Part shown: positions 1 to 8,279 of the stretch, one piece after another
Layout: each line of letters starts with the position of its first letter
Numbering within the stretch: the stretch's first letter is position 1
DNA from: Acidobacteriota bacterium
GTDB lineage: Bacteria > Acidobacteriota > Vicinamibacteria > Vicinamibacterales > CAVVIG01
Direction of reading: 5' to 3'
Length of the DNA: 39,663 bases
Assembly: GCA_025463215.1 (NCBI GenBank)
Contig: JAOBWF010000018.1
Location: 1-39,663, forward strand
Made by a program: the position numbers and the translations under genes
Notes under the pieces: model-generated
Told to the model about the DNA's origin: nothing
The model's input: the letters and a program-made list of their open reading frames with translations, nothing else
Database searches by the model: none

Positions 1-1
1 C

Positions 2-676
2 GACACGGTCGCGGCCGAAATCGTCGCGGCCGGCGGGCAGGCGCTGCCGATCGTCGCCGACGTCACGCGTGCCGAGGACATGCACGCGTTCGTCGCCGCC
101 GCCGTCGCGCGCTTCGGCCGTCTCGACGTAATGCTGTGCAACGCCGGCTTCGGCATCGCCGGCGCGATCGACGAGATCGCCCCGGACCAGATGCAGAAGC
201 TGATGGACGTCAACTACACCGGCACCTATCATGCGACCCGCGCCGCGCTCCCGGTGTTCCGGCGTCAGGGCAGCGGCCACGTCATCATGGTGTCGTCGAT
301 CGTCGGCAAGCGCGGCGTCCCGTACATGGGCGCGTACTCGGCGACCAAGTTCGCGCAGGTCGGCCTCGCCGAATGCCTGCGCTCCGAGCTCCTCGGCAGC
401 GGCATCCACGTCACCGTCGTCTACCCGGTGTCGACCGAGACGGAGTTCTTCGGCGTCATGTCGCGCGAGACGGGTACGACGGTGACGCGCGCGATGGGGC
501 CGCGGCAGAGTGTCGAGGTCGTCGCCGACGCGATCGCGCGCGCGATCGAACGTCCAGCGGCGGAGGTCTATCCGCATGCGCTATCGCGCGCGCTCGTAAT
601 CCTCAATGCGATCGCGCCCGGGATCACGGATCGGGTGGTGCAGCGCTTCGGGCGCAAACCGGTCCGGAGCGAATAG
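2..676 (+). CDS. Short-chain dehydrogenase/reductase (5' end outside window)
   Basis: The reading frame is open from base 2, so the N-terminal Rossmann glycine motif lies outside the window. Visible are the NAG motif (LCNAGFG), the structural Asn (VNYTGTYHATR), a catalytic Ser in VSSIVGKRG and the YSATK motif carrying catalytic Tyr and Lys. These define a classical SDR, a cytoplasmic NAD(P)-dependent oxidoreductase. The family covers many substrates and nothing here fixes one. An ATG at 80 is internal to the conserved fold and is not the real start. The gene stops two bases before the CCA-transferase start, so the two are probably co-transcribed. Confidence 0.9.
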   Translation, partial: DTVAAEIVAAGGQALPIVADVTRAEDMHAFVAAAVARFGRLDVMLCNAGFGIAGAIDEIAPDQMQKLMDVNYTGTYHATRAALPVFRRQGSGHVIMVSSIVGKRGVPYMGAYSATKFAQVGLAECLRSELLGSGIHVTVVYPVSTETEFFGVMSRETGTTVTRAMGPRQSVEVVADAIARAIERPAAEVYPHALSRALVILNAIAPGITDRVVQRFGRKPVRSE

Positions 677-678
677 AG

Positions 679-2094
679 ATGACGGAGATCACGGTTCCTC
701 CGTCCGCTCCGTCACGTGACATGCCGAACTCCCTCGTGAACCGCCTCGCGACCGCCGTCCGTGCCGCCGGCGGACGCGCGCTGATTGTCGGCGGCTGGGT
801 CCGCGACACGCTGCTCGGGCTGCCCGAGTCGACCAACGTCGACGTCGAAGTGTTCGGCCTGCCGGGCGATCGGCTGCGCGCGCTGCTCGAGACGCTCGGA
901 CGCGTCGAGGCGGTCGGCGAAAGCTTTCAGGTCTACAAGATCGGCGATGTCGACGTCTCGCTGCCGCGCCGCGATTCCAAGGCGGGGCGCGGCCATCGCG
1001 GCTTCGTCGTCACCGGCGACCCCGACATGTCGATCGCGGAGGCGGCGCGGCGCCGCGACTTCACGATCAACGCGATGTCGTGGGACCCGCTCACCGGCGA
1101 GTACTTCGATCCGTTCGACGGCCGCGCCGATCTCGATCGCCGGCTGCTGCGCGTCGTGGATCCCCAGACCTTCGGCGACGACAGCCTGCGCGTGCTGCGC
1201 GGCGTGCAGTTCGCCGCCCGGTTCGCCTTCACCTTCGAGCCCGCGACCGCGGCGCTCTGCCGGGACATTCCGCTCGACGATCTGCCGCCGGAACGCGTGT
1301 GGGGCGAGTTCGAAAAGCTGCTGTTCGCACCGAAGCCGTCGATCGGGTTCGCGATCGCGATGGACCTCGGGGTCATCGCCACGCTCTTTCCCGAGCTGCA
1401 CGCGCTGGCGGGGTGTCCGCAGGAGCCGGAGTGGCATCCGGAAGGCGACGTCTGGGTCCACAACCTGCAGGTGATCGACGGCGCGCGGACGCGCGTCGAC
1501 GACCTGCCGCGGCCGCAGCAGATCGCCGTGATGCTCGGCGCGGTCTGCCACGACCTCGGCAAACCGGCGACGACCAGGTTTCTCGACGGCCGCATTCGAT
1601 CCCTCGATCACGAGGAGCAGGGCGTCGCGCCGGCGAGCGCATTGCTCGATCGCCTCAACGTCAACGCGTTCGACGGCTACGACGTCCGCCGCCAGGTCCT
1701 CGGGATCACGGCGCAGCACCTCAAGCCCGGATCGTGGTTCAAGGTCCGCGACGAAGTCGGCGACGGCGCCTTCCGCCGCCTCGCGCACAAAGTCGACCTC
1801 GAGCTGCTGGCGCGCGTCGCGAAATCGGATTGCGAGGGGCGTCAGCCGGGACAGTTCGACTGCAGCGCGATGGACTGGTTCCTGGAACGCGCCCGCGCGC
1901 TCGGGGTCGAGCATCGCCCGCCGCCGCCGATCCTGCTCGGCCGTCACCTGCTCGCGCTCGGCGTCAAGCCGGGACCGCGCGTCGGCGAGATCCTGAAGGC
2001 CGTGTACGAACAACAGATGGACGGCGCCGTCGCGAATCTCGACGAAGCGATCGCCGCAGCGCAGGCGCGCCTGAATCAGGCACCGTCGAGCTGA
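679..2094 (+). CDS. CCA-adding-type tRNA nucleotidyltransferase with HD domain
   Basis: A 471-aa class II nucleotidyltransferase that probably adds or repairs the tRNA 3' CCA end; poly(A) polymerase is the alternative within the family. The GGWVRD motif (residues 38-43) and the acidic pair in NVDVEVFG (53-60) form the polymerase site. The RRDFTINAM motif and a helical RNA-binding segment follow. An HD phosphohydrolase domain carries CHDLGKPAT near residue 290, and HD-containing CCA enzymes often have 2',3'-cyclic phosphodiesterase and phosphatase activity. The ATG at 679 was chosen because it lies two bases after the SDR stop; the frame is open far upstream but only as a shadow of the SDR gene. 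I cannot tell CCA addition from poly(A) addition by sequence alone. Confidence 0.9.
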   Translation: MTEITVPPSAPSRDMPNSLVNRLATAVRAAGGRALIVGGWVRDTLLGLPESTNVDVEVFGLPGDRLRALLETLGRVEAVGESFQVYKIGDVDVSLPRRDSKAGRGHRGFVVTGDPDMSIAEAARRRDFTINAMSWDPLTGEYFDPFDGRADLDRRLLRVVDPQTFGDDSLRVLRGVQFAARFAFTFEPATAALCRDIPLDDLPPERVWGEFEKLLFAPKPSIGFAIAMDLGVIATLFPELHALAGCPQEPEWHPEGDVWVHNLQVIDGARTRVDDLPRPQQIAVMLGAVCHDLGKPATTRFLDGRIRSLDHEEQGVAPASALLDRLNVNAFDGYDVRRQVLGITAQHLKPGSWFKVRDEVGDGAFRRLAHKVDLELLARVAKSDCEGRQPGQFDCSAMDWFLERARALGVEHRPPPPILLGRHLLALGVKPGPRVGEILKAVYEQQMDGAVANLDEAIAAAQARLNQAPSS

Positions 2095-2119
2095 CGTCGG
2101 GGCGGTATCGATTCTCGCC

Positions 2120-2128
2120 TGCTAACAT
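2120..2128 (+). promoter_or_regulatory. Extended -10-like element before the small lipoprotein gene
   Basis: TGCTAACAT reads as an extended -10 (TGN followed by TAACAT). Its last base is 6 bases before the GTG start at 2134, so transcription would begin at or next to the start codon. No convincing -35 hexamer is visible. Inferred from sequence only. Confidence 0.45.
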
Positions 2129-2133
2129 GGATC

Positions 2134-2583
2134 GTGAACCTGAAACTTCCTGCCCTGCTCGGCTTGCTCCTGACCTTCGCGGCGTGCAACAGCACGCCCA
2201 CCACCGGCAACGTCACCGCCCCGACCGCACCACAGACCCCCACCACGCCGGCACCGACCGCAATCAGCGCATTCGCGGGCACGTGGCACTCAACTGCGGC
2301 GACCGGTACATGTACCTCGACCGCGTGGACGATCACGCCGACGAGCGAGACCGCCGCGACCATCGCGTACAGCGCGACCTGCGCAGGGGTGCCGGTCAGC
2401 GGTTCGGCAGCGGGCACGCTCAACGGCACCTCGATGAACTGGACAACGAGCGGCAACGCCGGCGGGTGCCCGTTCACGTTGAGCGGCACCAGCGTGCCTG
2501 CGGCGTCGACCGACCTCGCCATCAGCTATACCGGAACCGTCTGCGGGTCGGCGGTGAGCGGCAGAGACACGCTGCAGCGGTGA
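2134..2583 (+). CDS. Small putative lipoprotein, function unknown
   Basis: A 149-aa protein starting at GTG 2134. The N-terminus is a short lipoprotein-type signal peptide: basic residue at 4, hydrophobic core, and TFAAC with Cys18 as the likely lipidated residue. A Thr/Pro/Ala-rich linker (about 20-45) leads to a compact Ser/Thr/Gly-rich domain beginning FAGTWHSTA and containing four cysteines after the signal, which could form disulfides in the envelope. The FxGTW opening is seen in lipocalin-like and other small beta-barrel domains, but I cannot assign a family. An ATG at 2127 is in a different frame. The -10-like element at 2120-2128 supports the GTG start. Confidence 0.7.
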   Translation: MNLKLPALLGLLLTFAACNSTPTTGNVTAPTAPQTPTTPAPTAISAFAGTWHSTAATGTCTSTAWTITPTSETAATIAYSATCAGVPVSGSAAGTLNGTSMNWTTSGNAGGCPFTLSGTSVPAASTDLAISYTGTVCGSAVSGRDTLQR

Positions 2584-2621
2584 GCGGCCGACGCCCATAA
2601 GGCAAGCCTAAAGGCCTGCAC

Positions 2622-2627
2622 TACAAT
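2622..2627 (+). promoter_or_regulatory. -10-like TACAAT immediately before a start codon
   Basis: TACAAT ends 7 bases before the ATG at 2634, the spacing expected if the mRNA starts at the ATG. There is no ribosome binding site between them and no clear -35. Confidence 0.5.
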
Positions 2628-2633
2628 CGGTCG

Positions 2634-2864
2634 ATGGCTCGATACACACTCGTCTACGGCGTCCGGCTCATTCCTGAAGGCACGCTGAAAGGCGTCGACG
2701 AAGCGACACTGAAGCTGGCCGACGGATCGTCGGCGGGCCTCACGCTCCACACCTTCGACGGTACCATCCCGCAGCTGCGCCGCTCGCTCGATCGCAGCCT
2801 CGACGCCTTCTTCGATCTGCTGCCGGGCGCGGAGGACGAGGACGTCGAGAAGTTCGGGGATTGA
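2634..2864 (+). CDS. Conserved-looking small protein of unknown function
   Basis: A 76-aa soluble protein with no signal peptide or membrane segment. The N-terminal half looks beta-rich (RYTLVYGVRLIPEG) and the C-terminal half is an amphipathic helix (LRRSLDRSLDAFFDLL) with an acidic tail. I do not recognise a family. Its TGA stop overlaps the ATG of the Ca2+/H+ antiporter gene by one base, so translation of the two is likely coupled. The TACAAT element just upstream supports the start and suggests it leads a two-gene transcript. Confidence 0.65.
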   Translation: MARYTLVYGVRLIPEGTLKGVDEATLKLADGSSAGLTLHTFDGTIPQLRRSLDRSLDAFFDLLPGAEDEDVEKFGD

Positions 2865-3949
2865 TGCTGCGGGCGATCGTCTCGTCGCCGATCAACATCC
2901 TGCTCGTCGCGGCGCCGACGGCCTGGGTGCTCGCGGCGACGTCCCCCGGTTCGCCGTGGGTGTTCATCACGGCGGCCGCCTCGCTGATTCCGCTCGCCGG
3001 CCTGATCGGCCTTGGCACGGAGCAGCTCGCCCGGCGCGCGGGCCCGGCATGGGGAGGTTTTCTCAACGCCACCTTCGGCAACGCCGCCGAGCTGATTATC
3101 GCGGTGGTCGCGCTGCGCAGCGGACACATCGAGCTGGTCAAGGCCTCGATCACCGGCAGCATCATCGGCAATCTCCTTCTCGTGCTCGGCCTCTCCTTTT
3201 TCGTCGGCGGACTCGGCCGCCGCACCCAGAAATTCCACCGCACCTCCGCGACCAACACCTCGGCGATGCTCTTTCTCGGCGTCGTCGCGCTGGTGATGCC
3301 GGCGGTGTTCGACCTCTCGTTGTACGGCAGCCTCAGCGCCCGGCCGCCGGCGATCGAGCGACTCAGCTTCTGGAGCGCGTTGATTCTGATGGTCGCGTAC
3401 GGGGGCAGCCTGATCTACGCCTTCACCGCCCAGCGCGATCTCTTCCGGCCGACGCATGAAGGGGAGCACGACGGTCCGGTGTTCTCGACCGCCGCGGCGG
3501 TCGGCGTCCTTGCCGCCGGCACGCTGCTGACGACAGTCCAGGCGGAGATCCTCGTCGGGGCGATGGAACCGGCGCTGGCGCGCTTCGGCTTTACCGAGCT
3601 GTTCGTCGGCGTGATCGTGATTGCGCTCATCGGCAATGCGGCCGAGCATTATTCCGCGGTGACCGCCGCGCGCCGGGACGAGATGACGCTCGCCGTCGAA
3701 ATTTCTGTCGGCAGCAGCGCGCAGATCGCGCTGTTCGTCGCGCCCGCCCTCGTGCTGTATTCCTTCGCGCTCGGCCGGCCGATGACGCTGCTGTTCAACG
3801 CGTTCGAGATCACCGCGATCGCGCTGTCGGTGCTCGCGACGTCGATCGTCGTTGTCGACGGCGAGAGCAACTGGGTCGAGGGCCTGCAGCTTCTCAGCGT
3901 CTATCTCATCCTCGCCTTGGCGTTTTATTTCGTCCCGCACGCCGGTTGA
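2864..3949 (+). CDS. Ca2+/H+ antiporter of the CAX family
   Basis: A 361-aa integral membrane protein, the usual length for bacterial CAX/ChaA exchangers, with about eleven hydrophobic segments. The two inverted alpha-repeats of the cation/Ca2+ exchanger superfamily are clear: GNAAELIIAVVAL (about residue 72) and GNAAEHYSAVTAA (about residue 257), whose glutamates bind the cation. SITGSIIGNLLLVLG and the symmetrical SVGSSAQIALFV segments flank them. It should export Ca2+ from the cytoplasm using the proton gradient. The ATG at 2864 overlaps the upstream stop as TGATG; a TTG one codon earlier is in frame but less likely. Confidence 0.93.
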   Translation: MLRAIVSSPINILLVAAPTAWVLAATSPGSPWVFITAAASLIPLAGLIGLGTEQLARRAGPAWGGFLNATFGNAAELIIAVVALRSGHIELVKASITGSIIGNLLLVLGLSFFVGGLGRRTQKFHRTSATNTSAMLFLGVVALVMPAVFDLSLYGSLSARPPAIERLSFWSALILMVAYGGSLIYAFTAQRDLFRPTHEGEHDGPVFSTAAAVGVLAAGTLLTTVQAEILVGAMEPALARFGFTELFVGVIVIALIGNAAEHYSAVTAARRDEMTLAVEISVGSSAQIALFVAPALVLYSFALGRPMTLLFNAFEITAIALSVLATSIVVVDGESNWVEGLQLLSVYLILALAFYFVPHAG

Positions 3950-3963
3950 GCGCCGGTCGATGC

Positions 3964-3969
3964 CATAAT
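3964..3969 (+). promoter_or_regulatory. -10-like CATAAT before clpP
   Basis: CATAAT ends 8 bases before the ATG at 3977. This suggests that the ClpP-like gene has its own promoter and a very short or absent leader. Confidence 0.45.
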
Positions 3970-3976
3970 CGACTCG

Positions 3977-4729
3977 ATGGGGGAGCTGAACGAACGCCTC
4001 ATAGCCGAGCTCGTCGACGCCGTCCGCGGTCAGATGCGGAAGGAGGCGGGCGATCGGCTGCGCGACGTCTACCTCATCGGCGACATTGAGAAGGACACGG
4101 CGCGCACCTGCATCGAGCGGCTGCGCGAGCTGGCCAACGATAACGGCAGGCCGATCACCCTCTTCATCAACAGCGCCGGCGGCAACGTCACCGACGGTCT
4201 CGCCATCCACGACGTCATCCGCCACATCATCAGCCGCGGCATCGAAGTCCGCATCATCGTGCAGGGGATGGCCTACTCGATGGGCTCGATCGTGCTGCAG
4301 GCGGCGACCGACGGACAGCGCTTCGCCTTCCCGCATTCGTGGATCATGATCCACGAGCCGGCGAAGTGGGCGGGCTGGCAGTCGACCAGCGCGGCGGCGC
4401 AGCATCTCGAGCGGTTGAAGCAGATGCAGGATCAGATTTACCGGATTCTGTCGTCGCGATCCGGCAAACCGCTGCGGCAGATCATCCGCGACACCAAACG
4501 CACCGACTTCTACCTCGATGCCCAGAGCGCGCTCGAATACGGACTGATTGACGCGGTGGTGGCGGGAGAGCTGCCGAAGCCGAAACCGGTGGCCTCCGAA
4601 ACGTCGGACGCCACGGCGACGACGGAAAGCATGGCGGCGCGCGAGCGATCGAATGAGTCGGAGGAGGCCCCTGGGTCGAACGGCACGGGCGAGGCGGACA
4701 ACCTGCCAGTGCCGCCGCCGCCGCTCTAG
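3977..4729 (+). CDS. Divergent ClpP-family serine protease with C-terminal tail
   Basis: A 250-aa ClpP/crotonase-fold protease, longer than the usual 195-210 aa. The catalytic triad is intact by motif: Ser101 in GMAYSMGS, His126 in MIHEP and Asp172 in RDTKRTDFY. FINSAGGNVTDGLAI matches the oxyanion strand. It departs from canonical ClpP in using MIHEP rather than MIHQP and in having a Trp-rich stretch (KWAGWQS) where ClpP is Gly-rich. A disordered Pro/Ser/Glu-rich tail covers about residues 198-250. No ATPase gene such as clpX is nearby, so it is probably a secondary paralog rather than the housekeeping copy. It could work with a ClpX encoded elsewhere or independently of an ATPase. Confidence 0.87.
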   Translation: MGELNERLIAELVDAVRGQMRKEAGDRLRDVYLIGDIEKDTARTCIERLRELANDNGRPITLFINSAGGNVTDGLAIHDVIRHIISRGIEVRIIVQGMAYSMGSIVLQAATDGQRFAFPHSWIMIHEPAKWAGWQSTSAAAQHLERLKQMQDQIYRILSSRSGKPLRQIIRDTKRTDFYLDAQSALEYGLIDAVVAGELPKPKPVASETSDATATTESMAARERSNESEEAPGSNGTGEADNLPVPPPPL

Positions 4730-4743
4730 TCTCCCTGCGTTCG

Positions 4744-4770
4744 CCCCTTCTGTCCTGCTCGCCCTGCCGG
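4744..4770. repeat. C-rich short repeat relic between convergent genes
   Basis: The 43-base gap between clpP and the SDR gene carries CCCCTTCTGTCCTGC followed by CGCCCTGCC. It resembles the CNTCCTGCC repeats at 19882-19932 and 24173-24193. No strong terminator hairpin is visible in this gap. Confidence 0.35.
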
Positions 4771-4772
4771 CT

Positions 4773-5696
4773 CTACTTGCGCTTGGCCCGCCACTCCTCG
4801 AGCAGGCGCGCGGCGTTGCCCGCGACCGAGTGCAGCGTCGGCGTCCATCCCAGCGCGCGGGCGCGCGGACTGCGGACGACCTGATCGAGCGCGAGCGCGT
4901 CGGCGAAGCCGCCCATCTTGGCGCGGGCTTCCTCGATCGGCACGTAGCGGACGTCGGGCTTCACCGGCAGATACGGCTTGATCGCGCCGACGATGTCGTT
5001 GACCCGCTCGTCGCCTTCGTCATTGGCGTGATACACGCCGCCGGCGTCGGTGCTCGCCGCCAGGCGGGCGTAGAGATCGCCGAGATCGCGGTCGTAGACG
5101 AGCGGCCAGTGATTGTTGCCGTCGCCAATCACGCGTACCAGGCCGTTGCTCGCCGCCTTGAAGATATCGCCGATCATGCCGCTGCCGCCGCCGTAAACCA
5201 CGCCGGGGCGCACCACCATCGTCCGCAGCTGATCGTTCGCGGCGTCGATCACGAGCTGCTCGTGCGCCGGGCGGAATGCGGAGATCGCAATCGGGTTGAT
5301 CGGGGCGTCCTCACCGACCGGTTCGGGCGTCTTGCCGAGGATCCACACCCCGGAGGTGTAGATGATGAAGCGGCTCGCCGGCGCCGACGCCGCGCCGGTC
5401 CGCGGACGCTTCGCCGCCGCGATCAGCGCTTCGAGTGCGGCACGCTCGATCGTCGGACCGCCGGCGGCCGAGGAGTCGTACGCGGCGTGCACGTAGCCGT
5501 CCTGCGCCTCGGCGCTGCCGCGGAACGACTCGAGATCGTTAAGGTTGCCGATGACCGGATGGGCGCCGCGCTTGGCGACGCCGCGCGCCTTTTCGTTATT
5601 GCGGACGAGCGCGGTCACGTCGTGTCCGCCGCGCACCAGCGCGTCGAGCACGGCGGCGCCAATGTAGCCCGTCGCTCCAGTCAGAAAGATCCGCAT
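4773..5696 (-). CDS. Atypical SDR, NAD(P)-binding epimerase/reductase-like
   Basis: A 307-aa Rossmann protein starting FLTGATGYIGAAVLDALV, the GxxGxxG motif of extended and atypical SDRs. VRPGVVYGGG, typical of NAD-dependent epimerase/dehydratase proteins, is present near residue 160. The usual YxxxK catalytic pair is not seen; the equivalent region reads ISAFRPAHEQ, as in atypical SDRs, so substrate and even catalysis are uncertain. The gene is divergent from the acyl-AMP ligase fusion, with starts about 25 bases apart, and convergent with clpP. Confidence 0.82.
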   Translation of the reverse strand: MRIFLTGATGYIGAAVLDALVRGGHDVTALVRNNEKARGVAKRGAHPVIGNLNDLESFRGSAEAQDGYVHAAYDSSAAGGPTIERAALEALIAAAKRPRTGAASAPASRFIIYTSGVWILGKTPEPVGEDAPINPIAISAFRPAHEQLVIDAANDQLRTMVVRPGVVYGGGSGMIGDIFKAASNGLVRVIGDGNNHWPLVYDRDLGDLYARLAASTDAGGVYHANDEGDERVNDIVGAIKPYLPVKPDVRYVPIEEARAKMGGFADALALDQVVRSPRARALGWTPTLHSVAGNAARLLEEWRAKRK

Positions 5697-5706
5697 CGCG
5701 GCTGTG

Positions 5707-5713
5707 TATCATA
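5707..5713. promoter_or_regulatory. Overlapping bidirectional -10-like element
   Basis: GTATCATAG reads as TATCAT on the plus strand (ending 10 bases before TTG 5722) and as TATGAT on the minus strand (ending 12 bases before the ATG at 5696). Two divergent promoters would therefore share most of one -10 element, so polymerase could serve only one gene at a time. Confidence 0.4.
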
Positions 5714-5721
5714 GTTCACCC

Positions 5722-8211
5722 TTGGCTCGCGATACGCTCATTGACTTTTTCGCCGATCTCTCGCAGGCACGCGGAGAGTTCCTCGTCTACGACGATGGCT
5801 TCCGCAGCCGCGGCTATTCGTACGGCGAGGTGGCGAGCGCGGCGCGCGGCCTGGCGGCGCGGCTGCACGCGCTCGGTTTGCGCAAGGGGGACAAAATTGT
5901 CTTCTGGAGCGAGAACCGGCCCGAGTGGATCGTCGCATTCTGGGCGTGCCTGCTGCGCGGCATCATCGTCGTGCCGATCGACTATCGCGCCTCGCCCGAT
6001 TTTCTCTCGCGCGTCGTCTCGATCGTATCGGCGCGGCTGATCCTGATCGGCCAGGACGTTCCCGCCTTCGCATCGGACGTGCCGGTGTGGAAGCTGCAGG
6101 AATTCGACTGGCGTGCGGCTGCCGACGCCGATCTGCCGGACGCCGCGATCGCGCGCGACGACATCGCCGAGATCATCTTCACCTCGGGCGCGACCGCCGA
6201 ACCAAAGGGCGTCGTGATCACCCACCGGAACGTCCTCGCGAACATCGTTCCCGTCGAGCGTGAAATCCTCAAGTACCGGAAGTGGGGGACACCGTTCTTC
6301 CCACTCAGGTTCTTGAACCTGCTCCCGCTCAGCCATATGTTCGGGCAGGCGATGGCGACATTCATCCCGCCGATGCTGCCGGGCACGGTGATCTTCATGC
6401 GCGGCTACAACCCGGTCGAGATCGTCGAGCACATCAAACGGCGCAAGGTGTCGGTGCTCGTGTCCGTGCCCAAGATTCTCGACGTGCTGAAGGATCACGT
6501 GCTGCGGGTGGCGCCCGAGCCGCCGATTCCGGGGCCGAAGCAGCACGTCGCCAGGCGGTGGTGGCGGTACCGGAAGATTCACCGCGCCTTCGGTCCCAAG
6601 TTCTGGTCGTTCGTCGTCGGCGCGGCGCCGCTCGACGGCGCGCTCGAGGCGTTCTGGGGCGAGCTCGGGTTCGTCGTCATCCAGGGCTACGGCCTGACCG
6701 AGACGGCGCCGATCGTGACGCTGAATCACCCGTTCGGCACCAAGAAAGGATCGGTCGGCAAGGCGATCGCCGGCGTCGAGGTGAAGGTCGCGGCCGACGG
6801 CGAGATCCTGGTGCGCGGCGACAACGTCACCAAGGGCTACTTCAACGCCGACGAGGAGAACGCGAAGGCGTTCGAGGACGGCTGGTTCCACACCGGCGAC
6901 ATCGGCGAAATCGGAGACGACCGGCAGCTCTACATCCGCGGCCGCAAGAAGGAAATGATCGTGACGCCCGAGGGGCTGAACGTGTTTCCCGAGGACGTCG
7001 AGAAGGTGCTCAACGTGATTCCCGGCGTGCGCGATTCCGCCGTCGTCGGCGTGCCGATCGGATCCGAGGAGCGCGTGCACGCCGTGCTGGTGCTCGATCC
7101 CGGCGTCGAGGTCGACGCGGTCGTTCGCGCCGCGAACGCGCAGCTCGACGATCATCAGAAGATCCGCCGGGCCGTGGCGTGGCCGGAGCCGGAGCTGCCG
7201 CGCACCGACGGGACCCGCAAGCTCAAACGTGCGGCGATCCGCGAGTGGGTGAAGGGGGGCGCGGCGGCACCGCCGCCGGTACGGCAGGGCACCGATGCCC
7301 TGGCGGCGCTGATCGCGAAGTACGCCGGCCGCGACAATCTGTCGGCGGCGACGACGCTGGAGGAGCTGGGATTGAGCTCGCTCGATCGCGTCGAGCTGAT
7401 GGTCGCCCTGGAGGACACGTTCCAGACGCGGATCGACGAGGCCTCGTTCGCGAGCGCGCGGGATGTGGGGCAGCTGCGCGCACTCGTGGACCGGGCGTCG
7501 TCGTCAGCGGCGCCGCCGGCCGAACCGGTGGACTTCCCGGCGTGGACGCGGCGCGGTCTCGCCCGCGCGATCCGGCGCGTCAATCTCGCGACCTGGATCC
7601 TGCCGCTGGCGCGCATGTTCGCGTGGACGCGGGTCGAAGGGCTCGAGCACCTGCGCAATCTGGACGGTCCGGTGATCTTCGCGTCGAATCACCAGAGCTT
7701 CATGGATGGCCCGGTGATCATGGCGTCATTGCCGCCGCGCTGGCGGTACCGGCTGGCGCCGGCGATGGGCAAGGAAATGTTCGCCGCGCATTTCTTTCCG
7801 CAGCAGCACGGCAGGGTGTCGTGGTTCACCAACAGCCTGAACTACTATCTCGCCGTCCTGTTGTTCAACGCCTTCCCGCTGCCGCAGCGTGAAGCGGGCG
7901 CGCGGCAGACGCTGCGCTACATCGGCGAGCTGCTGGCCGACCGCCACTCGCTGCTGATCTTTCCCGAGGGACGGCGATCGGACAGCGGCGCGATCGACCT
8001 GTTCCGGCCCGGCATCGGCATGATCGCGTCGAAGCTCGGCGTTCCGGTCGTGCCGGTACGGATCGACGGACTGCAGCACGTGCTGGGGGTCGGCGGCCAC
8101 ATGGCGCGCCCCGGCCGGGTGCGGGTCGCCTTCGGTGCGCCGCTGCGGCTGGTTGGCGAAGATTACGAGAGCCTCGCCAACGCGGTTGAATCGGCGGTCA
8201 GGGCGCTCTAG
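5722..8211 (+). CDS. Acyl-AMP ligase / acyl carrier protein / PlsC acyltransferase fusion
   Basis: An 829-aa three-part enzyme. Residues 1 to about 500 are an ANL adenylate-forming ligase with P-loop TSGATAEPKG (from 154), YGLTETAP (from 323), GWFHTGD (from 387) and RGRKKEMI. A carrier domain follows, with LGLSSLDRVEL and Ser553 as the phosphopantetheine site. The C-terminal part is a PlsC-type acyltransferase with NHQSFMDG (from 656, a variant of the HX4D motif) and FPEGRRSDSG (from 747). It can be read as one chain that activates a fatty acid, holds it as a thioester and passes it to a lysolipid or other hydroxyl acceptor, as in Aas-like enzymes. TTG 5722 is preferred because a -10-like TATCAT lies just upstream; GTG 5704 would add six residues. 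Confidence 0.9.
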   Translation: MARDTLIDFFADLSQARGEFLVYDDGFRSRGYSYGEVASAARGLAARLHALGLRKGDKIVFWSENRPEWIVAFWACLLRGIIVVPIDYRASPDFLSRVVSIVSARLILIGQDVPAFASDVPVWKLQEFDWRAAADADLPDAAIARDDIAEIIFTSGATAEPKGVVITHRNVLANIVPVEREILKYRKWGTPFFPLRFLNLLPLSHMFGQAMATFIPPMLPGTVIFMRGYNPVEIVEHIKRRKVSVLVSVPKILDVLKDHVLRVAPEPPIPGPKQHVARRWWRYRKIHRAFGPKFWSFVVGAAPLDGALEAFWGELGFVVIQGYGLTETAPIVTLNHPFGTKKGSVGKAIAGVEVKVAADGEILVRGDNVTKGYFNADEENAKAFEDGWFHTGDIGEIGDDRQLYIRGRKKEMIVTPEGLNVFPEDVEKVLNVIPGVRDSAVVGVPIGSEERVHAVLVLDPGVEVDAVVRAANAQLDDHQKIRRAVAWPEPELPRTDGTRKLKRAAIREWVKGGAAAPPPVRQGTDALAALIAKYAGRDNLSAATTLEELGLSSLDRVELMVALEDTFQTRIDEASFASARDVGQLRALVDRASSSAAPPAEPVDFPAWTRRGLARAIRRVNLATWILPLARMFAWTRVEGLEHLRNLDGPVIFASNHQSFMDGPVIMASLPPRWRYRLAPAMGKEMFAAHFFPQQHGRVSWFTNSLNYYLAVLLFNAFPLPQREAGARQTLRYIGELLADRHSLLIFPEGRRSDSGAIDLFRPGIGMIASKLGVPVVPVRIDGLQHVLGVGGHMARPGRVRVAFGAPLRLVGEDYESLANAVESAVRAL

Positions 8212-8243
8212 CAAATGACTAGATAATCAGATGAAATATGTGG

Positions 8244-8268
8244 CACAATGTTTGTTTGAATGAAAGGA
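8244..8268 (+). promoter_or_regulatory. Putative -10 and ribosome binding site for infA
   Basis: This 68-base gap is clearly more AT-rich than its surroundings. CACAAT (8244-8249) could be a -10, and GAAAGGA (8262-8268) is a good Shine-Dalgarno sequence about 11 bases before TTG 8280. Unlike several neighbours, infA appears to have a real 5' leader. Confidence 0.45.
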
Positions 8269-8279
8269 CGTGCTAGCAG

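Noticed and set aside
2127-2133. ATG 2127 as the start of the small lipoprotein
   Set aside because: It is in another frame and would overlap the -10-like element; GTG 2134 gives a proper signal peptide.
2654-4405. 583-codon minus-strand open frame across the Ca2+ antiporter and clpP
   Set aside because: Runs through several real genes on the other strand and has shadow composition.
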